From Amycolatopsis camponoti (GTDB lineage: Bacteria; Actinomycetota; Actinomycetes; Mycobacteriales; Pseudonocardiaceae): DNA of 64,000 nt. The stretch spans positions 1,902,501 through 1,966,500 of the forward strand of contig NZ_CABVGP010000001.1 of the NCBI RefSeq assembly GCF_902497555.1. The letters are read 5' to 3'. The notes beneath the pieces are model-generated. The model saw nothing but the letters and a program-made list of their open reading frames with translations. It did no database searches and was not told the DNA's origin. The position numbers were made by a program, and so were the translations under genes. Below are positions 1 through 8,101 of this stretch, piece after piece. How positions within the stretch are numbered: the first letter of the stretch is position 1; every line of letters starts with the position of its first letter.

Positions 1-593
1 ACGAAACCGTTGCCTACTCACGGACGCTCTGGGCGAGCCTCGACGACCCGGCCGGCGCCGTCGACGAGGCCATCCGCACCCAGTACGCGGCGCTCTTCGC
101 GGCGATGACCGCGCCCACCTACGCCACCCCCGGCAACGTCGACACCCCGGCGCTGTGGCCCGAGTTCGCCGGCGAGGGCATCCGGGTCCTCGACGGGGAG
201 GTGGCCGAGATCGGCGGCCTGCGGTTCGGGTTCGTCGGCGGCGCGCTGCTGCCCGACGGCGTCGTGCCGCGTCCCCGCAAGGGCGCCGCCTGGCGTCCCT
301 ACCTGCGCGTTCGCGAAGACTACGACGCGAGTGTGGCCCAGCTCACCGAGGTCGACGTCCTCTGCACGCACGGCCCGCCGGCGCTGCCGGAGCTGACCTA
401 CGACGTCGTCGCGCGCCGCGCCGAGATCGGCTCGACGGCCCTGCTCGACCTCATCCACGCCCAGCGGCCGCGCTGGTCGGTGTTCGGGCACGTGCACCAG
501 CCGCTCGCCCCACGCGCCCGGGTCGGGCTGACCGAGTGCCGTAACGTCGGTCACTTCAAGGAGACCGGGCAGCCGTACGTGCTGCGCTGGTGA
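1..593 (+). CDS. Metallophosphoesterase, C-terminal part (5' end outside window)
   Basis: The reading frame is open from base 3, so the start lies upstream of the window; about 196 residues remain. The motif GNVDTP near residue 44 of the visible part matches the GN(H/D) metal-binding motif of calcineurin-like phosphoesterases. THGPP (near residue 124) and GHVHQP near the end match the later metal-binding histidine motifs. It is probably a cytosolic metal-dependent phosphohydrolase; the substrate cannot be told. It is followed after about 27 bases by the SRPBCC gene, which has its own -10 box, so the two need not be co-transcribed. The family call is firm, the substrate unknown. Confidence 0.85.
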   Translation, partial: ETVAYSRTLWASLDDPAGAVDEAIRTQYAALFAAMTAPTYATPGNVDTPALWPEFAGEGIRVLDGEVAEIGGLRFGFVGGALLPDGVVPRPRKGAAWRPYLRVREDYDASVAQLTEVDVLCTHGPPALPELTYDVVARRAEIGSTALLDLIHAQRPRWSVFGHVHQPLAPRARVGLTECRNVGHFKETGQPYVLRW

Positions 594-607
594 CCGACCG
601 CGGCGGC

Positions 608-613
608 TACGCT
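608..613 (+). promoter_or_regulatory. -10 box TACGCT for a leaderless SRPBCC mRNA
   Basis: TACGCT fits TAnnnT and ends 7 bases before the ATG at 621. There is no Shine-Dalgarno sequence, as expected for a leaderless transcript. No clear -35 box is seen. Confidence 0.55.
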
Positions 614-620
614 TCGTCCC

Positions 621-1055
621 ATGGCCGAGCAGTCCACACAGTCCATCGAGGTCGACGCCGAGCCCAGCCGGGTGATGGCCGTGATCGCCGACTTCCCCGC
701 GTACCCGGAATGGGCCAAGGCCGTCCGGCAGACCGAGGTCCTCGACACCGACGGTGACGGGCGCGCCAAGCAGGTCAAGCTCACCCTCGACGCGGGCCCG
801 ATCAAGGACGTCTACACCCTCGAGTACGACTGGGACGGTGACGGCCTCGGCGTCAGCTGGCACCTGGTCAAGGGCCAGATGCAGAAGGCGCAGAACGGCC
901 GGTACGCGCTGGAGGACCTCGGCGGCCGCACCCGCGTGACGTACACGCTGTCGGTCGAGCTGGCGCTGCCGATGATCGGCCTGCTGCGCCGCAAGGCCGA
1001 GAAGATGGTCATGGACACCGCGCTGAAGGAGCTCAAGAAGCGGGCCGAGGGGTAG
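621..1055 (+). CDS. SRPBCC family protein (polyketide cyclase/START-like)
   Basis: A 144-residue protein with the helix-grip layout of the SRPBCC/polyketide cyclase superfamily: an N-terminal strand (TQSIEVDAEPSRVMAVIADF), the WAKAVRQTEVL segment and a long C-terminal helix ending KELKKRAEG. It probably binds a hydrophobic ligand in the cytosol; the ligand is unknown. The ATG at 621 is supported by a TACGCT box 7 bases upstream. The ArsA-like ATPase starts 4 bases after its stop, so the pair is probably an operon. In Mycobacterium tuberculosis a similar protein (Rv2185c) sits beside an ArsA homologue (Rv2184c); that synteny is recalled, not searched. Confidence 0.85.
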   Translation: MAEQSTQSIEVDAEPSRVMAVIADFPAYPEWAKAVRQTEVLDTDGDGRAKQVKLTLDAGPIKDVYTLEYDWDGDGLGVSWHLVKGQMQKAQNGRYALEDLGGRTRVTYTLSVELALPMIGLLRRKAEKMVMDTALKELKKRAEG

Positions 1056-1059
1056 CCGC

Positions 1060-2187
1060 GTGCGGATCCTGCTGTTCACCGGCAAGGGGGGTGTCGGGAA
1101 GACGACGCTGGCCGCGGCCACCGGCGCCGCCCTGGCCGCTCGCGGCAGGAAGACGCTCGTCGTGTCCACCGACCCGGCACACTCGCTCGGCGACGCCTTC
1201 GGGCGCGGTCTCGGCGCCGAACCGTCCGAAGTGGACGCTCTGCTCTCCGCCGTCCAGATCGACTCGCGGACGCTGGTCGACACCACCTGGCACCGGCTGC
1301 GGGCCGAGGTGCAGTCGGTCCTGTCCGGCGCCGGCCTCGACACTTTGGACGCCGAGGAACTCACGGTGCTGCCCGGCGTCGACGAGTTGCTCGCCCTCAC
1401 CGAAGTCCGGCGGCTCGCCGAAGACGGGCCGTGGGAGACCATCGTCGTCGACTGCGGGCCGACGGCCGAGACACTGCGGCTGCTCGCCCTGCCCGAAGCC
1501 TTCTCCGGCTACCTGACCCGCGTGTTCGGCCGCCGCGTCTCGGACTCCGTGCGCCGGCTCGGCGTCCACCTGGACGCCCTGCGCGCACTGCTCACCGAGC
1601 CGTCGGTGACCACGGTCCGGCTGGTGCTGACGCCGGAGCGGGTCGTCGTCGCCGAAGCGCGGCGCACGCTCAGCTCCCTGGCCCTGCGCGGGATCGCCGT
1701 CGACGGCCTGATCGCCAACCGGCTGATGCCCGCGCCCGGGTTCTGGCGCGGCGGCGCCGGGTCCTGGCTGCGCACCCGGCGGGCGCAGCAGGACGCCGTG
1801 CTGGCCGAACTGTCCGCCGCCGGGTTCACGGCGGTGTCCCGCGTCGAGCACCGGGCCGTCGAGCCGGTCGGGCTGCCCGCGCTGCTGGAGATCGCCGCCG
1901 GGCTCTACGGCGACGGCGATCCGCTGGCCGGCGACGGCACCCCGGTCACGCCGCTGTTGCGGGTCCGCCCGGCGCCGGACGGCTACACGCTGCGCATCGC
2001 GATCCCGCTCGCGCGGGACACCGAGGTCGACCTCGCCCGCGTCGACGACGACCTGGCGATCACCGTGGACGGCTTCCGCAGGCTCATCGCCCTGCCGGAG
2101 TCGCTGCGGCCGTGCCGGATCACCGGCGCGGAATCCGACGCCGACGGCCTGGTCGTGAACCTGGCCGGGAACCGGGGACGCGGGTGA
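1060..2187 (+). CDS. ArsA/GET3-like ATPase
   Basis: A 375-residue P-loop ATPase beginning MRILLFTGKGGVGKTT, the deviant Walker A (KGGVGKTT) of the ArsA/Get3/MinD class, followed by the switch region STDPAHSLGDAFG typical of ArsA family members. The usual second half of bacterial arsenite pumps is missing, and no arsenic genes lie nearby. A general chaperone or targeting ATPase role is more likely than arsenite export. The start is GTG at 1060, four bases after the SRPBCC stop. Its TGA overlaps the GTG of the next gene (GTGA, 2184-2187), implying translational coupling. It matches Rv2184c-type genes in position. Confidence 0.85.
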   Translation: MRILLFTGKGGVGKTTLAAATGAALAARGRKTLVVSTDPAHSLGDAFGRGLGAEPSEVDALLSAVQIDSRTLVDTTWHRLRAEVQSVLSGAGLDTLDAEELTVLPGVDELLALTEVRRLAEDGPWETIVVDCGPTAETLRLLALPEAFSGYLTRVFGRRVSDSVRRLGVHLDALRALLTEPSVTTVRLVLTPERVVVAEARRTLSSLALRGIAVDGLIANRLMPAPGFWRGGAGSWLRTRRAQQDAVLAELSAAGFTAVSRVEHRAVEPVGLPALLEIAAGLYGDGDPLAGDGTPVTPLLRVRPAPDGYTLRIAIPLARDTEVDLARVDDDLAITVDGFRRLIALPESLRPCRITGAESDADGLVVNLAGNRGRG

Positions 2188-2588
2188 GCGAAGAGGACGA
2201 GGCGGCCGGGCCGCGGCTGGCCGAGGAGATCCGCCTGCTCGTCGAAATGGTCGTGGAGAAGGCGGCGCCGTGGCTCGAAGGGGTCGTCGCCGCCGGGCAC
2301 GGGGACCCTGACCAGGCGAAACCGGACGGCTCGGGGTGCGGCTGGTGCCCGCTGTGTGCGATCGTCGCGGTGGTGCGCGGTGAGCGTCCCGAGTTCGCCG
2401 CGAGGCTCCTGGAACAGCTGGCGCAGCTCGTGGCGTTGCTCCGAGCGGTGCTCGCGGACCGCTGGGAGCCGGACGAGGGCGTGCACATGCCCGGGTTCCG
2501 CCCCGCGCCGCGACCGCCGGCGGACGCTTCGGTGTCGGTGCGGGTGCAGCACATCGCCGTCCGCCGGCGCGACGAGTGGGAGAGCTGA
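2184..2588 (+). CDS. Conserved hypothetical protein with CGWCPLC motif
   Basis: A 134-residue acidic protein starting at GTG 2184 within the stop of the ArsA-like gene. The N-terminal half is helical (EEIRLLVEMVVEKAAPWLEG). A CGWCPLC motif lies near residue 52, suggesting a bound metal or redox pair. A second helix (FAARLLEQLAQLVALLRAVL) follows and the tail is basic. I recognise the type from its position in the SRPBCC-ArsA block of mycobacteria (Rv2183c-like), but no function is established. It is coupled on both sides: its TGA ends immediately before the GTG of the glucokinase gene. Confidence 0.75.
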   Translation: MSEEDEAAGPRLAEEIRLLVEMVVEKAAPWLEGVVAAGHGDPDQAKPDGSGCGWCPLCAIVAVVRGERPEFAARLLEQLAQLVALLRAVLADRWEPDEGVHMPGFRPAPRPPADASVSVRVQHIAVRRRDEWES

Positions 2589-3542
2589 GTGCGGACGATA
2601 GGGGTGGACGTCGGCGGGACGAGCGTCCGGGCCGGCGTGGTGGACGAGCGCGGCTCCCTGCTGGACACGGCACGCGTCGCGACGCCGAGCGAGGAGGGCG
2701 CCCTCGAGGACGCCATCGCCGGCGTCATCGAGGGCCTGCGCAACCGGCACGAGGTGGCCGGGGTGGGCCTGGCCGTGGCCGGGTTCGTGGCGCGCGACCG
2801 CCGGTCGGTGATGTTCGCGCCGCACCTGGCCTGGCGCGGCGCACCGGTCGCGGATCGGATCGAGAAGCGCGTCGGCCTGCCGGTGCTGCTGGAGCACGAC
2901 GTCAACGCGGCGATGGTGGGCGAGCACCGGTTCGGCGCGGCCCGCGGCGCCCACGTGGCGGCGCTGGTGGCGCTGGGCACGGGCATCGGCGCCGGGCTGC
3001 TGCTGGACGGCAAGCTGTTCCGCGGCGCGTACGGCGTGGCGCCCGAGCTGGGCCACCTGACGGTGGTCCGCGGCGGGCGGCCGTGCCCGTGCGGCAAGTA
3101 CGGCTGCTGGGAGCGCTACTGCAGCGGAACGGCCCTGGCGGCGACGGCGGTGGAGCTGCTGACGCGCCACCCGGGCCGCTCGACGGTGCTGGCCCCGCAG
3201 GTGGCGGGCGACCCGGGTTCGGTGACCGGCCGCCGGGTGGCCGGCGCGGCGCGTGATGGCGACCCGATCGCGCAGCTGGCGATGGCCGAGCTGGCCAAGT
3301 GGCTCGGCGAGGGTTTGGCGCTGGTGGCGGATGTGTTCGACCCGGAGATCATCGTGATCGGCGGGGGAGTGTCGGAGTCGGCTCCGCTGTTTCTGGACGA
3401 GGCGCGCGAGCACTACGCGGGCGCCATCACAGGGGCTCGGCACCGGCCGTTGGCTCGGATTCGGACCGCGCACCTGGGCGATGACACGGCGATCGTGGGC
3501 GCGGCGGCGCTGGCGTTGGAAGCGGCGAAGACTCCGGTCTGA
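2589..3542 (+). CDS. ROK-family glucokinase
   Basis: A 317-residue sugar kinase that phosphorylates glucose with ATP (or polyphosphate) in the cytosol. It starts MRTIGVDVGGTSVRAGVV, the phosphate-1 motif DxGGT. It then has LEHDVNAAMVGEHRFGAARG with the substrate-binding and catalytic region, the LGTGIGAGLLLDGKL adenosine-side motif, and the ROK zinc site GHLTVVRGGRPCPCGKYGCWERYCSG (CxCGxxGCxE). It follows the CxxC protein with no gap, with a GTG start at 2589. Length and motifs are normal for actinobacterial glucokinases, the main glucose kinase in organisms without a glucose PTS. Confidence 0.92.
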   Translation: MRTIGVDVGGTSVRAGVVDERGSLLDTARVATPSEEGALEDAIAGVIEGLRNRHEVAGVGLAVAGFVARDRRSVMFAPHLAWRGAPVADRIEKRVGLPVLLEHDVNAAMVGEHRFGAARGAHVAALVALGTGIGAGLLLDGKLFRGAYGVAPELGHLTVVRGGRPCPCGKYGCWERYCSGTALAATAVELLTRHPGRSTVLAPQVAGDPGSVTGRRVAGAARDGDPIAQLAMAELAKWLGEGLALVADVFDPEIIVIGGGVSESAPLFLDEAREHYAGAITGARHRPLARIRTAHLGDDTAIVGAAALALEAAKTPV

Positions 3543-3584
3543 CTCGGGCCGTAGCCGACCCCGTCGTGGGTCTTCCCCGCCACC

Positions 3585-3637
3585 CCGAAGCCCGATTGTG
3601 ACTACGGCCGGCGACGCCGGCCGTGTTCTGGCTTCGG
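3585..3637 (+). terminator. Two-tier hairpin after glucokinase
   Basis: An outer stem CCGAAGCC (3585-3592)/GGCTTCGG (3630-3637) encloses a perfect 9-bp inner stem ACGGCCGGC (3604-3612)/GCCGGCCGT (3616-3624) with loop GAC. There is no U-run, which is common for actinobacterial terminators. The rest of 3543-3787 shows no gene. Confidence 0.55.
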
Positions 3638-3787
3638 ATCGGGGTTGCGGGGGGTGTGGGCCCCGTTCGTGTTGCCGTCCGTCTGCTGCCGTGGCCTTTC
3701 CCGCGGCTCTTCGCTCGCGGGCGCCGGGGGCCAGCTTCGGCTTCCTCTGAGACGTGATCCGCGGCCGACCTGTGACAGGCTGGACCG

Positions 3788-4630
3788 GTGAGTGCCCCGT
3801 CCGCGAGCGTCTTCGTCCGGTGTTCCTGCGGGCATCTGCACTGGGGCCGGTACGGTGCGGCCGGCCTGCTGCTCGTCGATCCGGCGCGTGGCGTTCTTCT
3901 CCAGCGCCGGGCTTGGTGGGTGCACCACGGCCGGACCTGGGCACTTCCCGGCGGGGCCATCGAAGCCGGTGAGACCGCCGTGACCGCCGCTGCCCGCGAA
4001 GCGTTCGAAGAAGCCTCTGTTCCCGCCGAGGCCTTCCGCGCGGTGTCGGCGTCCGTGGTGGACCATGGGGAGTGGAGTTACACCACCGTCCTCGCCCTGG
4101 CCGATGGGGCCGAGGCGCGGGTCGCCAACACCGAAAGTGCGGAGGTGCGCTGGGTGGATCCCGACGATGTGCCCTCCTACCGGCTGCACCGCGACTTCGC
4201 CGCCGCCTGGCCGGACCTGCGCGACCGCGTCGGGCAGGAGCTGGTCCTGGTCGTCGACGGCGCCAACGTCGTCGGCTCGCGGCCGGATGGCTGGTGGCGC
4301 GATCGGCACGGTGCCGCCGAGCGCCTGCGTGACCAGCTCGCGAAACTCGTCGAAGCCGGCGTGCCGGACCCGGACGACGCCGCCGTCACCTGGTGGCCGC
4401 GGATCGTCCTGGTCGTCGAGGGCAAGGCCAAGCACGTCACCGGTGTCCCGGGCGTGGAGGTCGTCGCCGCGGACACCGATGGCGACTCGAAGATCGTCGA
4501 AGTCGTCGCCCAGGAGAAGGCCAAGGTCCTGGTGGCGACGGCCGATCGGGAGCTCAAAAGGCGCGTCGAAGCCCTCGGCGCGTCGATCCTCGGCCCCGGC
4601 ACGCTCCGCACCCGGCTCGACAAGCTCTAG
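3788..4630 (+). CDS. NUDIX hydrolase fused to a NYN/PIN-like nuclease domain
   Basis: A 280-residue two-domain protein. Residues about 22-145 form a NUDIX domain with the box GGAIEAGETAVTAAAREAFEEAS; the usual Gly of the last EExG is Ser. Residues about 150-280 open with LVLVVDGANVVGSRPDGWW, the first acidic motif of NYN (YacP-like) ribonuclease domains. They continue with ADTDGDSKIVEVV and VLVATADRELKRRVEALGA, where conserved acids and the final strand-helix of the PIN fold are expected. A nucleotide-processing role tied to RNA cleavage is inference. The start is GTG 3788, with a weak CAGGCT box 6 bases upstream. It converges on the GCS2 gene and the stops overlap by 4 bases. Confidence 0.8.
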   Translation: MSAPSASVFVRCSCGHLHWGRYGAAGLLLVDPARGVLLQRRAWWVHHGRTWALPGGAIEAGETAVTAAAREAFEEASVPAEAFRAVSASVVDHGEWSYTTVLALADGAEARVANTESAEVRWVDPDDVPSYRLHRDFAAAWPDLRDRVGQELVLVVDGANVVGSRPDGWWRDRHGAAERLRDQLAKLVEAGVPDPDDAAVTWWPRIVLVVEGKAKHVTGVPGVEVVAADTDGDSKIVEVVAQEKAKVLVATADRELKRRVEALGASILGPGTLRTRLDKL

Positions 4631-5766
4631 CCCTTCAGCGTCCCGTCGCGCATCTCGGCGACCAGCGACGCCATCACGGCCTTGAGGCTGCCCTTGTGCG
4701 CCTGCGCGACCGCGCGCTGCCGCCGGTAGCTGGGCCCGTACCGCAGGATCTTCTCGACGTCGCGCAGCTCGGCGACGCAGTCCAGGCGCCGCGCCACCGG
4801 CTCCAGCCGGTCCAGCAGGTCGGCGATGTCGTCGGTGACCAGCCGCTCGCGCCCGGCCGCGTCCAGGATGACGATCGCGTCGGTGCCGTAGCGGGCCGCG
4901 CGCCACTTGTTCTCCTGGACGTGCCACGGCGGCAGCGACGGCAGGATCTCGCCGTCGTCCAAGCGCTCGCTGAAGTCGTCGACCAGGCACTGCGTCAGCG
5001 CGGAGATCGCGCCGACCTCCTCCAGCGTCGGCAGCCCGTCGCAGACCCGCATCTCGATCGTGCCGAGGTGCGGCGCCGGCCGGATGTCCCAGCGGATCTC
5101 CGAGAACGAGTCGATCACGCCGGTGGTGAACATGTCCTCGGTGTAGCTCTCCAGCTCGGCCCACTTCCGGAACTGGAACGGCAGCCCGGCCGTCGGCAGC
5201 TGCTGGAACATCAGCGCCCGGTTCGATGCGTACCCGGTGTCCTCGGCGCCCCAGTACGGCGACGACGCCGAGAGCGCCTGCAGGTGCGGCGCGTAGTTCA
5301 GCAGCCCGTCGAGGATCGGCAGCACCTTGTCGCGGTGGTCGACCCCGACGTGGACGTGCACGCCGTAGATCAGCATCTGGCGTCCCCACCACTGGGTCCG
5401 GTCGATCAGCTTCGCGTACCGCTCCTTGTCGGTGACCTTCTGCTGGTACCAGTTCGAGAACGGGTGCGTCCCGGCCGAGAACATCTCGACGCCGAGCGGG
5501 TCGGCGACACCGTGCACGACGTCGAGCGACTCGTTCAGGTCGGCCTTGACCTCGGCGATCGTGTCGCAGACCCCGGTGATGATCTCGATGGTGTTGAGCA
5601 GCAGCTCCTGCTTGATCTTCGGGTGCTCGGCCCGCCCGTCGGGGCGGACGGCCTCGAGGATCCGCTCGGCGACCGAGGACAGCTCGCCGCTGCGCCGGTC
5701 GACCAGGCCGAGCTCCCATTCCGCGCCGACGGTCGATCGCCGCGAGGGGCTGAACTCGATGTTCAT
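4627..5766 (-). CDS. Carboxylate-amine ligase, glutamate-cysteine ligase 2 (YbdK-like)
   Basis: A 379-residue ATP-grasp-related enzyme of the GCS2 family. Typical segments are GAEWELGLVDRRSGEL near the N terminus, KIKQELLLNTIEIITG, SAGTHPFSNW, YGVHVHVGVDH, RALMFQQLPTAGLPF, EIRWDIRPAPHLGTIEMRV and the C-terminal DVEKILRYGPSYRRQR. Family members ligate glutamate to cysteine or another amine. In actinobacteria, which use mycothiol, the true substrate is often unknown. The start is ATG 5766. A ten-base gap separates it from the membrane protein at 5777, so it may belong to the same minus-strand operon as the esterase. Confidence 0.87.
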   Translation of the reverse strand: MNIEFSPSRRSTVGAEWELGLVDRRSGELSSVAERILEAVRPDGRAEHPKIKQELLLNTIEIITGVCDTIAEVKADLNESLDVVHGVADPLGVEMFSAGTHPFSNWYQQKVTDKERYAKLIDRTQWWGRQMLIYGVHVHVGVDHRDKVLPILDGLLNYAPHLQALSASSPYWGAEDTGYASNRALMFQQLPTAGLPFQFRKWAELESYTEDMFTTGVIDSFSEIRWDIRPAPHLGTIEMRVCDGLPTLEEVGAISALTQCLVDDFSERLDDGEILPSLPPWHVQENKWRAARYGTDAIVILDAAGRERLVTDDIADLLDRLEPVARRLDCVAELRDVEKILRYGPSYRRQRAVAQAHKGSLKAVMASLVAEMRDGTLKG

Positions 5767-5776
5767 CGCGCCTGTG

Positions 5777-6349
5777 TCAGACCTGGGCGCCGTTGCTGGG
5801 ATCGGCGCCGGGCGGCGGTCCCTGGCGCACGCGCAGCAGCAGCAACGCGATCGACGTCGCGAGCGCCAGGATGCCCAGCGGCGTCGCCACGGTCGGGCCC
5901 ACGCCGATCGCGCCGGGCAGGATCAGCAGGAACAGCCCGGCCAGGAACAGCAGCAGGATGAGGAACGCGCCCATCTTCGGCCGCGGCAGTGGTGGCGGTT
6001 CCGGCGGGACGTAGTGCTCGTCGTCGCCGGCCGGGTCGTCGGAGAACATCGTCGCGTCCCACGACGTGCCGCCGGACCGCCAGCCGGGCTCCGGCGGGGT
6101 GTCCACGACCGGCGGTTCGGCGGGCCGGTCCGGCTTCCGGCGCGATTCGCTCTCCACCCCGAAGCCGGGCCCCGCGGTGCCGGTCTTGTCGGCTTTGTCA
6201 GCCCTGTCGGCGCGGTCAGCCCGGTCGGCTTTGTCGGCCTTGTCCGCGGTGTCTTCTTCGGGGAGCCCGAACCCGTCGGCCCGCAGGTCGGCGACGATCT
6301 CGGCGAACGTCGCGTCGACGTCCTCCGGTCCGTCCTTCCCCCGGCTCAT
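5777..6349 (-). CDS. Membrane protein with Ala-Asp-Lys/Arg triplet repeats
   Basis: A 190-residue protein of unknown function. Residues 35-55 are seven exact Ala-Asp-(Lys/Arg) triplets, a charged low-complexity tract. A proline-rich region (EPPPLPRP) precedes two hydrophobic segments, about 130-150 (FLILLLFLAGLFLLILPGA) and 155-175 (PLGILALATSIALLLL). The cytosolic N-terminal half and a short hairpin in the membrane are inferred. The ATG overlaps the TGA of the esterase gene (ATGA at 6346-6349), so the two are translationally coupled. The triplet tract may vary in length between strains. Confidence 0.75.
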   Translation of the reverse strand: MSRGKDGPEDVDATFAEIVADLRADGFGLPEEDTADKADKADRADRADRADKADKTGTAGPGFGVESESRRKPDRPAEPPVVDTPPEPGWRSGGTSWDATMFSDDPAGDDEHYVPPEPPPLPRPKMGAFLILLLFLAGLFLLILPGAIGVGPTVATPLGILALATSIALLLLRVRQGPPPGADPSNGAQV

Positions 6350-7113
6350 GCGGTCTCCTCGGGCTGTGCGGCGTGCGTCTTCGCGAATTCGACGCTACGC
6401 GTGAAAATGAGTTCGGCGTCGTTGTCCTGCGTCGCGACGTGGTAGCTGTTCTCCAGCACGACCTCGGTGACGTCGGTGCTCGAGACGCCCGCCAGCACCA
6501 GCCGCGAGTTCTCCGGTTCGACGACGTGGTCGACCGCCGAGTGCAGCAGCAGCACCGGCTGCGTCACCTTGCCCAGGTCCGCGCGCACGAGCGCCCACAG
6601 CTTCGCCAGGCTCGCCGCGGCGCGCACCGGGGTGCGCGGGTAGGCCAGCTCCGTCTCGCCCGGCTTCTTGATGTCGTTCGCGATCGCCGGCACCGACGGC
6701 ACGATCCGGCCCAGCACCGGCAGCAGCTTCGTGTCCCACTTCAGCCGCGTCACCGACGGGTTGACCAGGACGATCCCGGCGATCCGGTCACCGAACTCCT
6801 CGGCGAGGCGCAGGGTGAGCGTGCCGCCCATCGAGAGGCCGCCGACGAACACGGTCTTGCACGTCGACAGCAGCGCGAGCAGCGCCTCGCGGACGGCGCC
6901 GTACCAGTCTTCCCACGTCGTGCGGTTGAGGTCCGGCCAGCGGGTGCCGTGCCCCGGCAGCAGCGGGCAGCGCACCGTGAACCCGGCCCCGGCCAGGTGA
7001 TCACCCCAGGCCCGCATGCTCGCGGGGGTACCGGTGAACCCGTGGCAGAGCAGGAACCCGGTCTCGGCCGAACCGGTGTGTGCGAACGGTTCCGCGCCGG
7101 CGAGCACGCCCAT
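6346..7113 (-). CDS. Alpha/beta hydrolase (carboxylesterase/monoacylglycerol lipase type)
   Basis: A 255-residue serine hydrolase. The oxyanion region FLLCHGFTGTPASMRAW is near residue 25, the nucleophile elbow GLSMGG near residue 93, the acid probably in LLLHSAVDHVV, and the catalytic His in NSYHVATQD. These fit the Est30-like carboxylesterases of lipid turnover. I chose ATG 7113 because GGAAGG sits 7 bases upstream; an earlier ATG at 7149 lacks a good ribosome-binding site, and further upstream the frame has no esterase similarity. It is coupled to the downstream membrane protein. Confidence 0.85.
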   Translation of the reverse strand: MGVLAGAEPFAHTGSAETGFLLCHGFTGTPASMRAWGDHLAGAGFTVRCPLLPGHGTRWPDLNRTTWEDWYGAVREALLALLSTCKTVFVGGLSMGGTLTLRLAEEFGDRIAGIVLVNPSVTRLKWDTKLLPVLGRIVPSVPAIANDIKKPGETELAYPRTPVRAAASLAKLWALVRADLGKVTQPVLLLHSAVDHVVEPENSRLVLAGVSSTDVTEVVLENSYHVATQDNDAELIFTRSVEFAKTHAAQPEETA

Positions 7114-7322
7114 GCGATCGCCTTCCGTGTGAGCGGTGGATTCCCCCATGCTCTCACGGCTCGCGGACCTTGTGGGGCTCCGCCCGGGCCCGGAATTCCC
7201 TGTGAGATCGATCGCGCCCGCGTGGTAACCGGGTGGTCTCCGTTGTGCGGCGGCCACCGGGGTTCGTAGGCTGTCTCGCGCGGGTTGATGGGGCTGAGCT
7301 GCGATGGAGGACTGAGGCACCG

Positions 7323-8084
7323 GTGCTGTACTGGCTCATGAAGTGGGTATTCATCGGACCGCTGCTCAAGACGCTGTGGCCGACCAAGGTCGTCGGCGCG
7401 GAGAACATCCCGGAGAGCGGTGGCGCGATCCTGGCCGGCAACCACCTGGCGGTCGCGGACTCGTTCTTCATGCCGCTGCGGGTCAAGCGCAAGGTCACCT
7501 TCCCGGCCAAGTCCGAGTACTTCACCGAGCCCGGCTTCAAGGGCCTGCTCAAGAAGTGGTTCTTCACCGGCGTCGGCCAGTTCCCGATCGACCGCTCCGG
7601 CGGCAACGCCGCCCAGGCCGCCCTCGACACCGCGACCCGCCTGGTCAAGGCCGGACACCTGCTCGGCATCTACCCCGAGGGCACCCGCTCCCCGGACGGC
7701 CGCCTGTACAAGGGCAAGACCGGGGTCGCCCGGATCGCGCTGGAGTCCGGCGGCGTCGTCGTCCCGGTGGCGATGATCGGCACGGACAAGGTCAACCCGA
7801 TCGGCTCCAAGATGTGGTGGCCGCGCCGCCTCGAGGTCCGCTTCGGCAAGCCCCTCGACTTCTCGCGGTACGAGGGTCTCGCGGGCGACCGCTTCATCGA
7901 GCGGTCGATCACCGACGAGATCATGTACGCGCTGATGGAGCTCTCCGGCCAGGAGTACGTCGACATCTACGCGGCGAAGGCCAAGGAACTGCTGGCCGCC
8001 GAGGCCGCCGGGGTCAAGCCCGAGGTGCCCGCCCAGCCGTCCGCGAAGGACGCGGCCCGGGTGCCCGAATCCAAGGTCGGCTGA
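7323..8084 (+). CDS. plsC: 1-acylglycerol-3-phosphate acyltransferase (PlsC-like)
   Basis: A 253-residue membrane-associated acyltransferase of phospholipid synthesis. The NHLAVADS motif (HX4D) near residue 41 holds the catalytic His and Asp, EGTRSPDGRLYKGKTG near residue 119 binds the phosphate, and PVAMIGTDKVNP is the fourth block. The start GTG 7323 begins VLYWLMKWVFIGPLLK, a hydrophobic anchor, and is preceded by GAGG 6 bases upstream. An earlier in-frame start at 7233 would add residues without family similarity. The C-terminal 30 residues are an Ala/Pro/Lys tail. It matches Rv2182c in position, next to exoribonuclease AS. Confidence 0.88.
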   Translation: MLYWLMKWVFIGPLLKTLWPTKVVGAENIPESGGAILAGNHLAVADSFFMPLRVKRKVTFPAKSEYFTEPGFKGLLKKWFFTGVGQFPIDRSGGNAAQAALDTATRLVKAGHLLGIYPEGTRSPDGRLYKGKTGVARIALESGGVVVPVAMIGTDKVNPIGSKMWWPRRLEVRFGKPLDFSRYEGLAGDRFIERSITDEIMYALMELSGQEYVDIYAAKAKELLAAEAAGVKPEVPAQPSAKDAARVPESKVG

Positions 8085-8089
8085 CCCAC

Positions 8090-8095
8090 TAGGGT
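8090..8095 (+). promoter_or_regulatory. -10 box TAGGGT for leaderless exoribonuclease mRNA
   Basis: TAGGGT ends 6 bases before the GTG at 8102 and no Shine-Dalgarno is present. It lies in the 17-base gap after plsC, so the nuclease can be transcribed separately. Confidence 0.5.
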
Positions 8096-8101
8096 TCACC
8101 G

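Noticed and set aside
1060..2187. Arsenite efflux ATPase ArsA
   Set aside because: It has a single ArsA-type half and no arsenic genes nearby. The context favours the general ArsA/GET3-like family.
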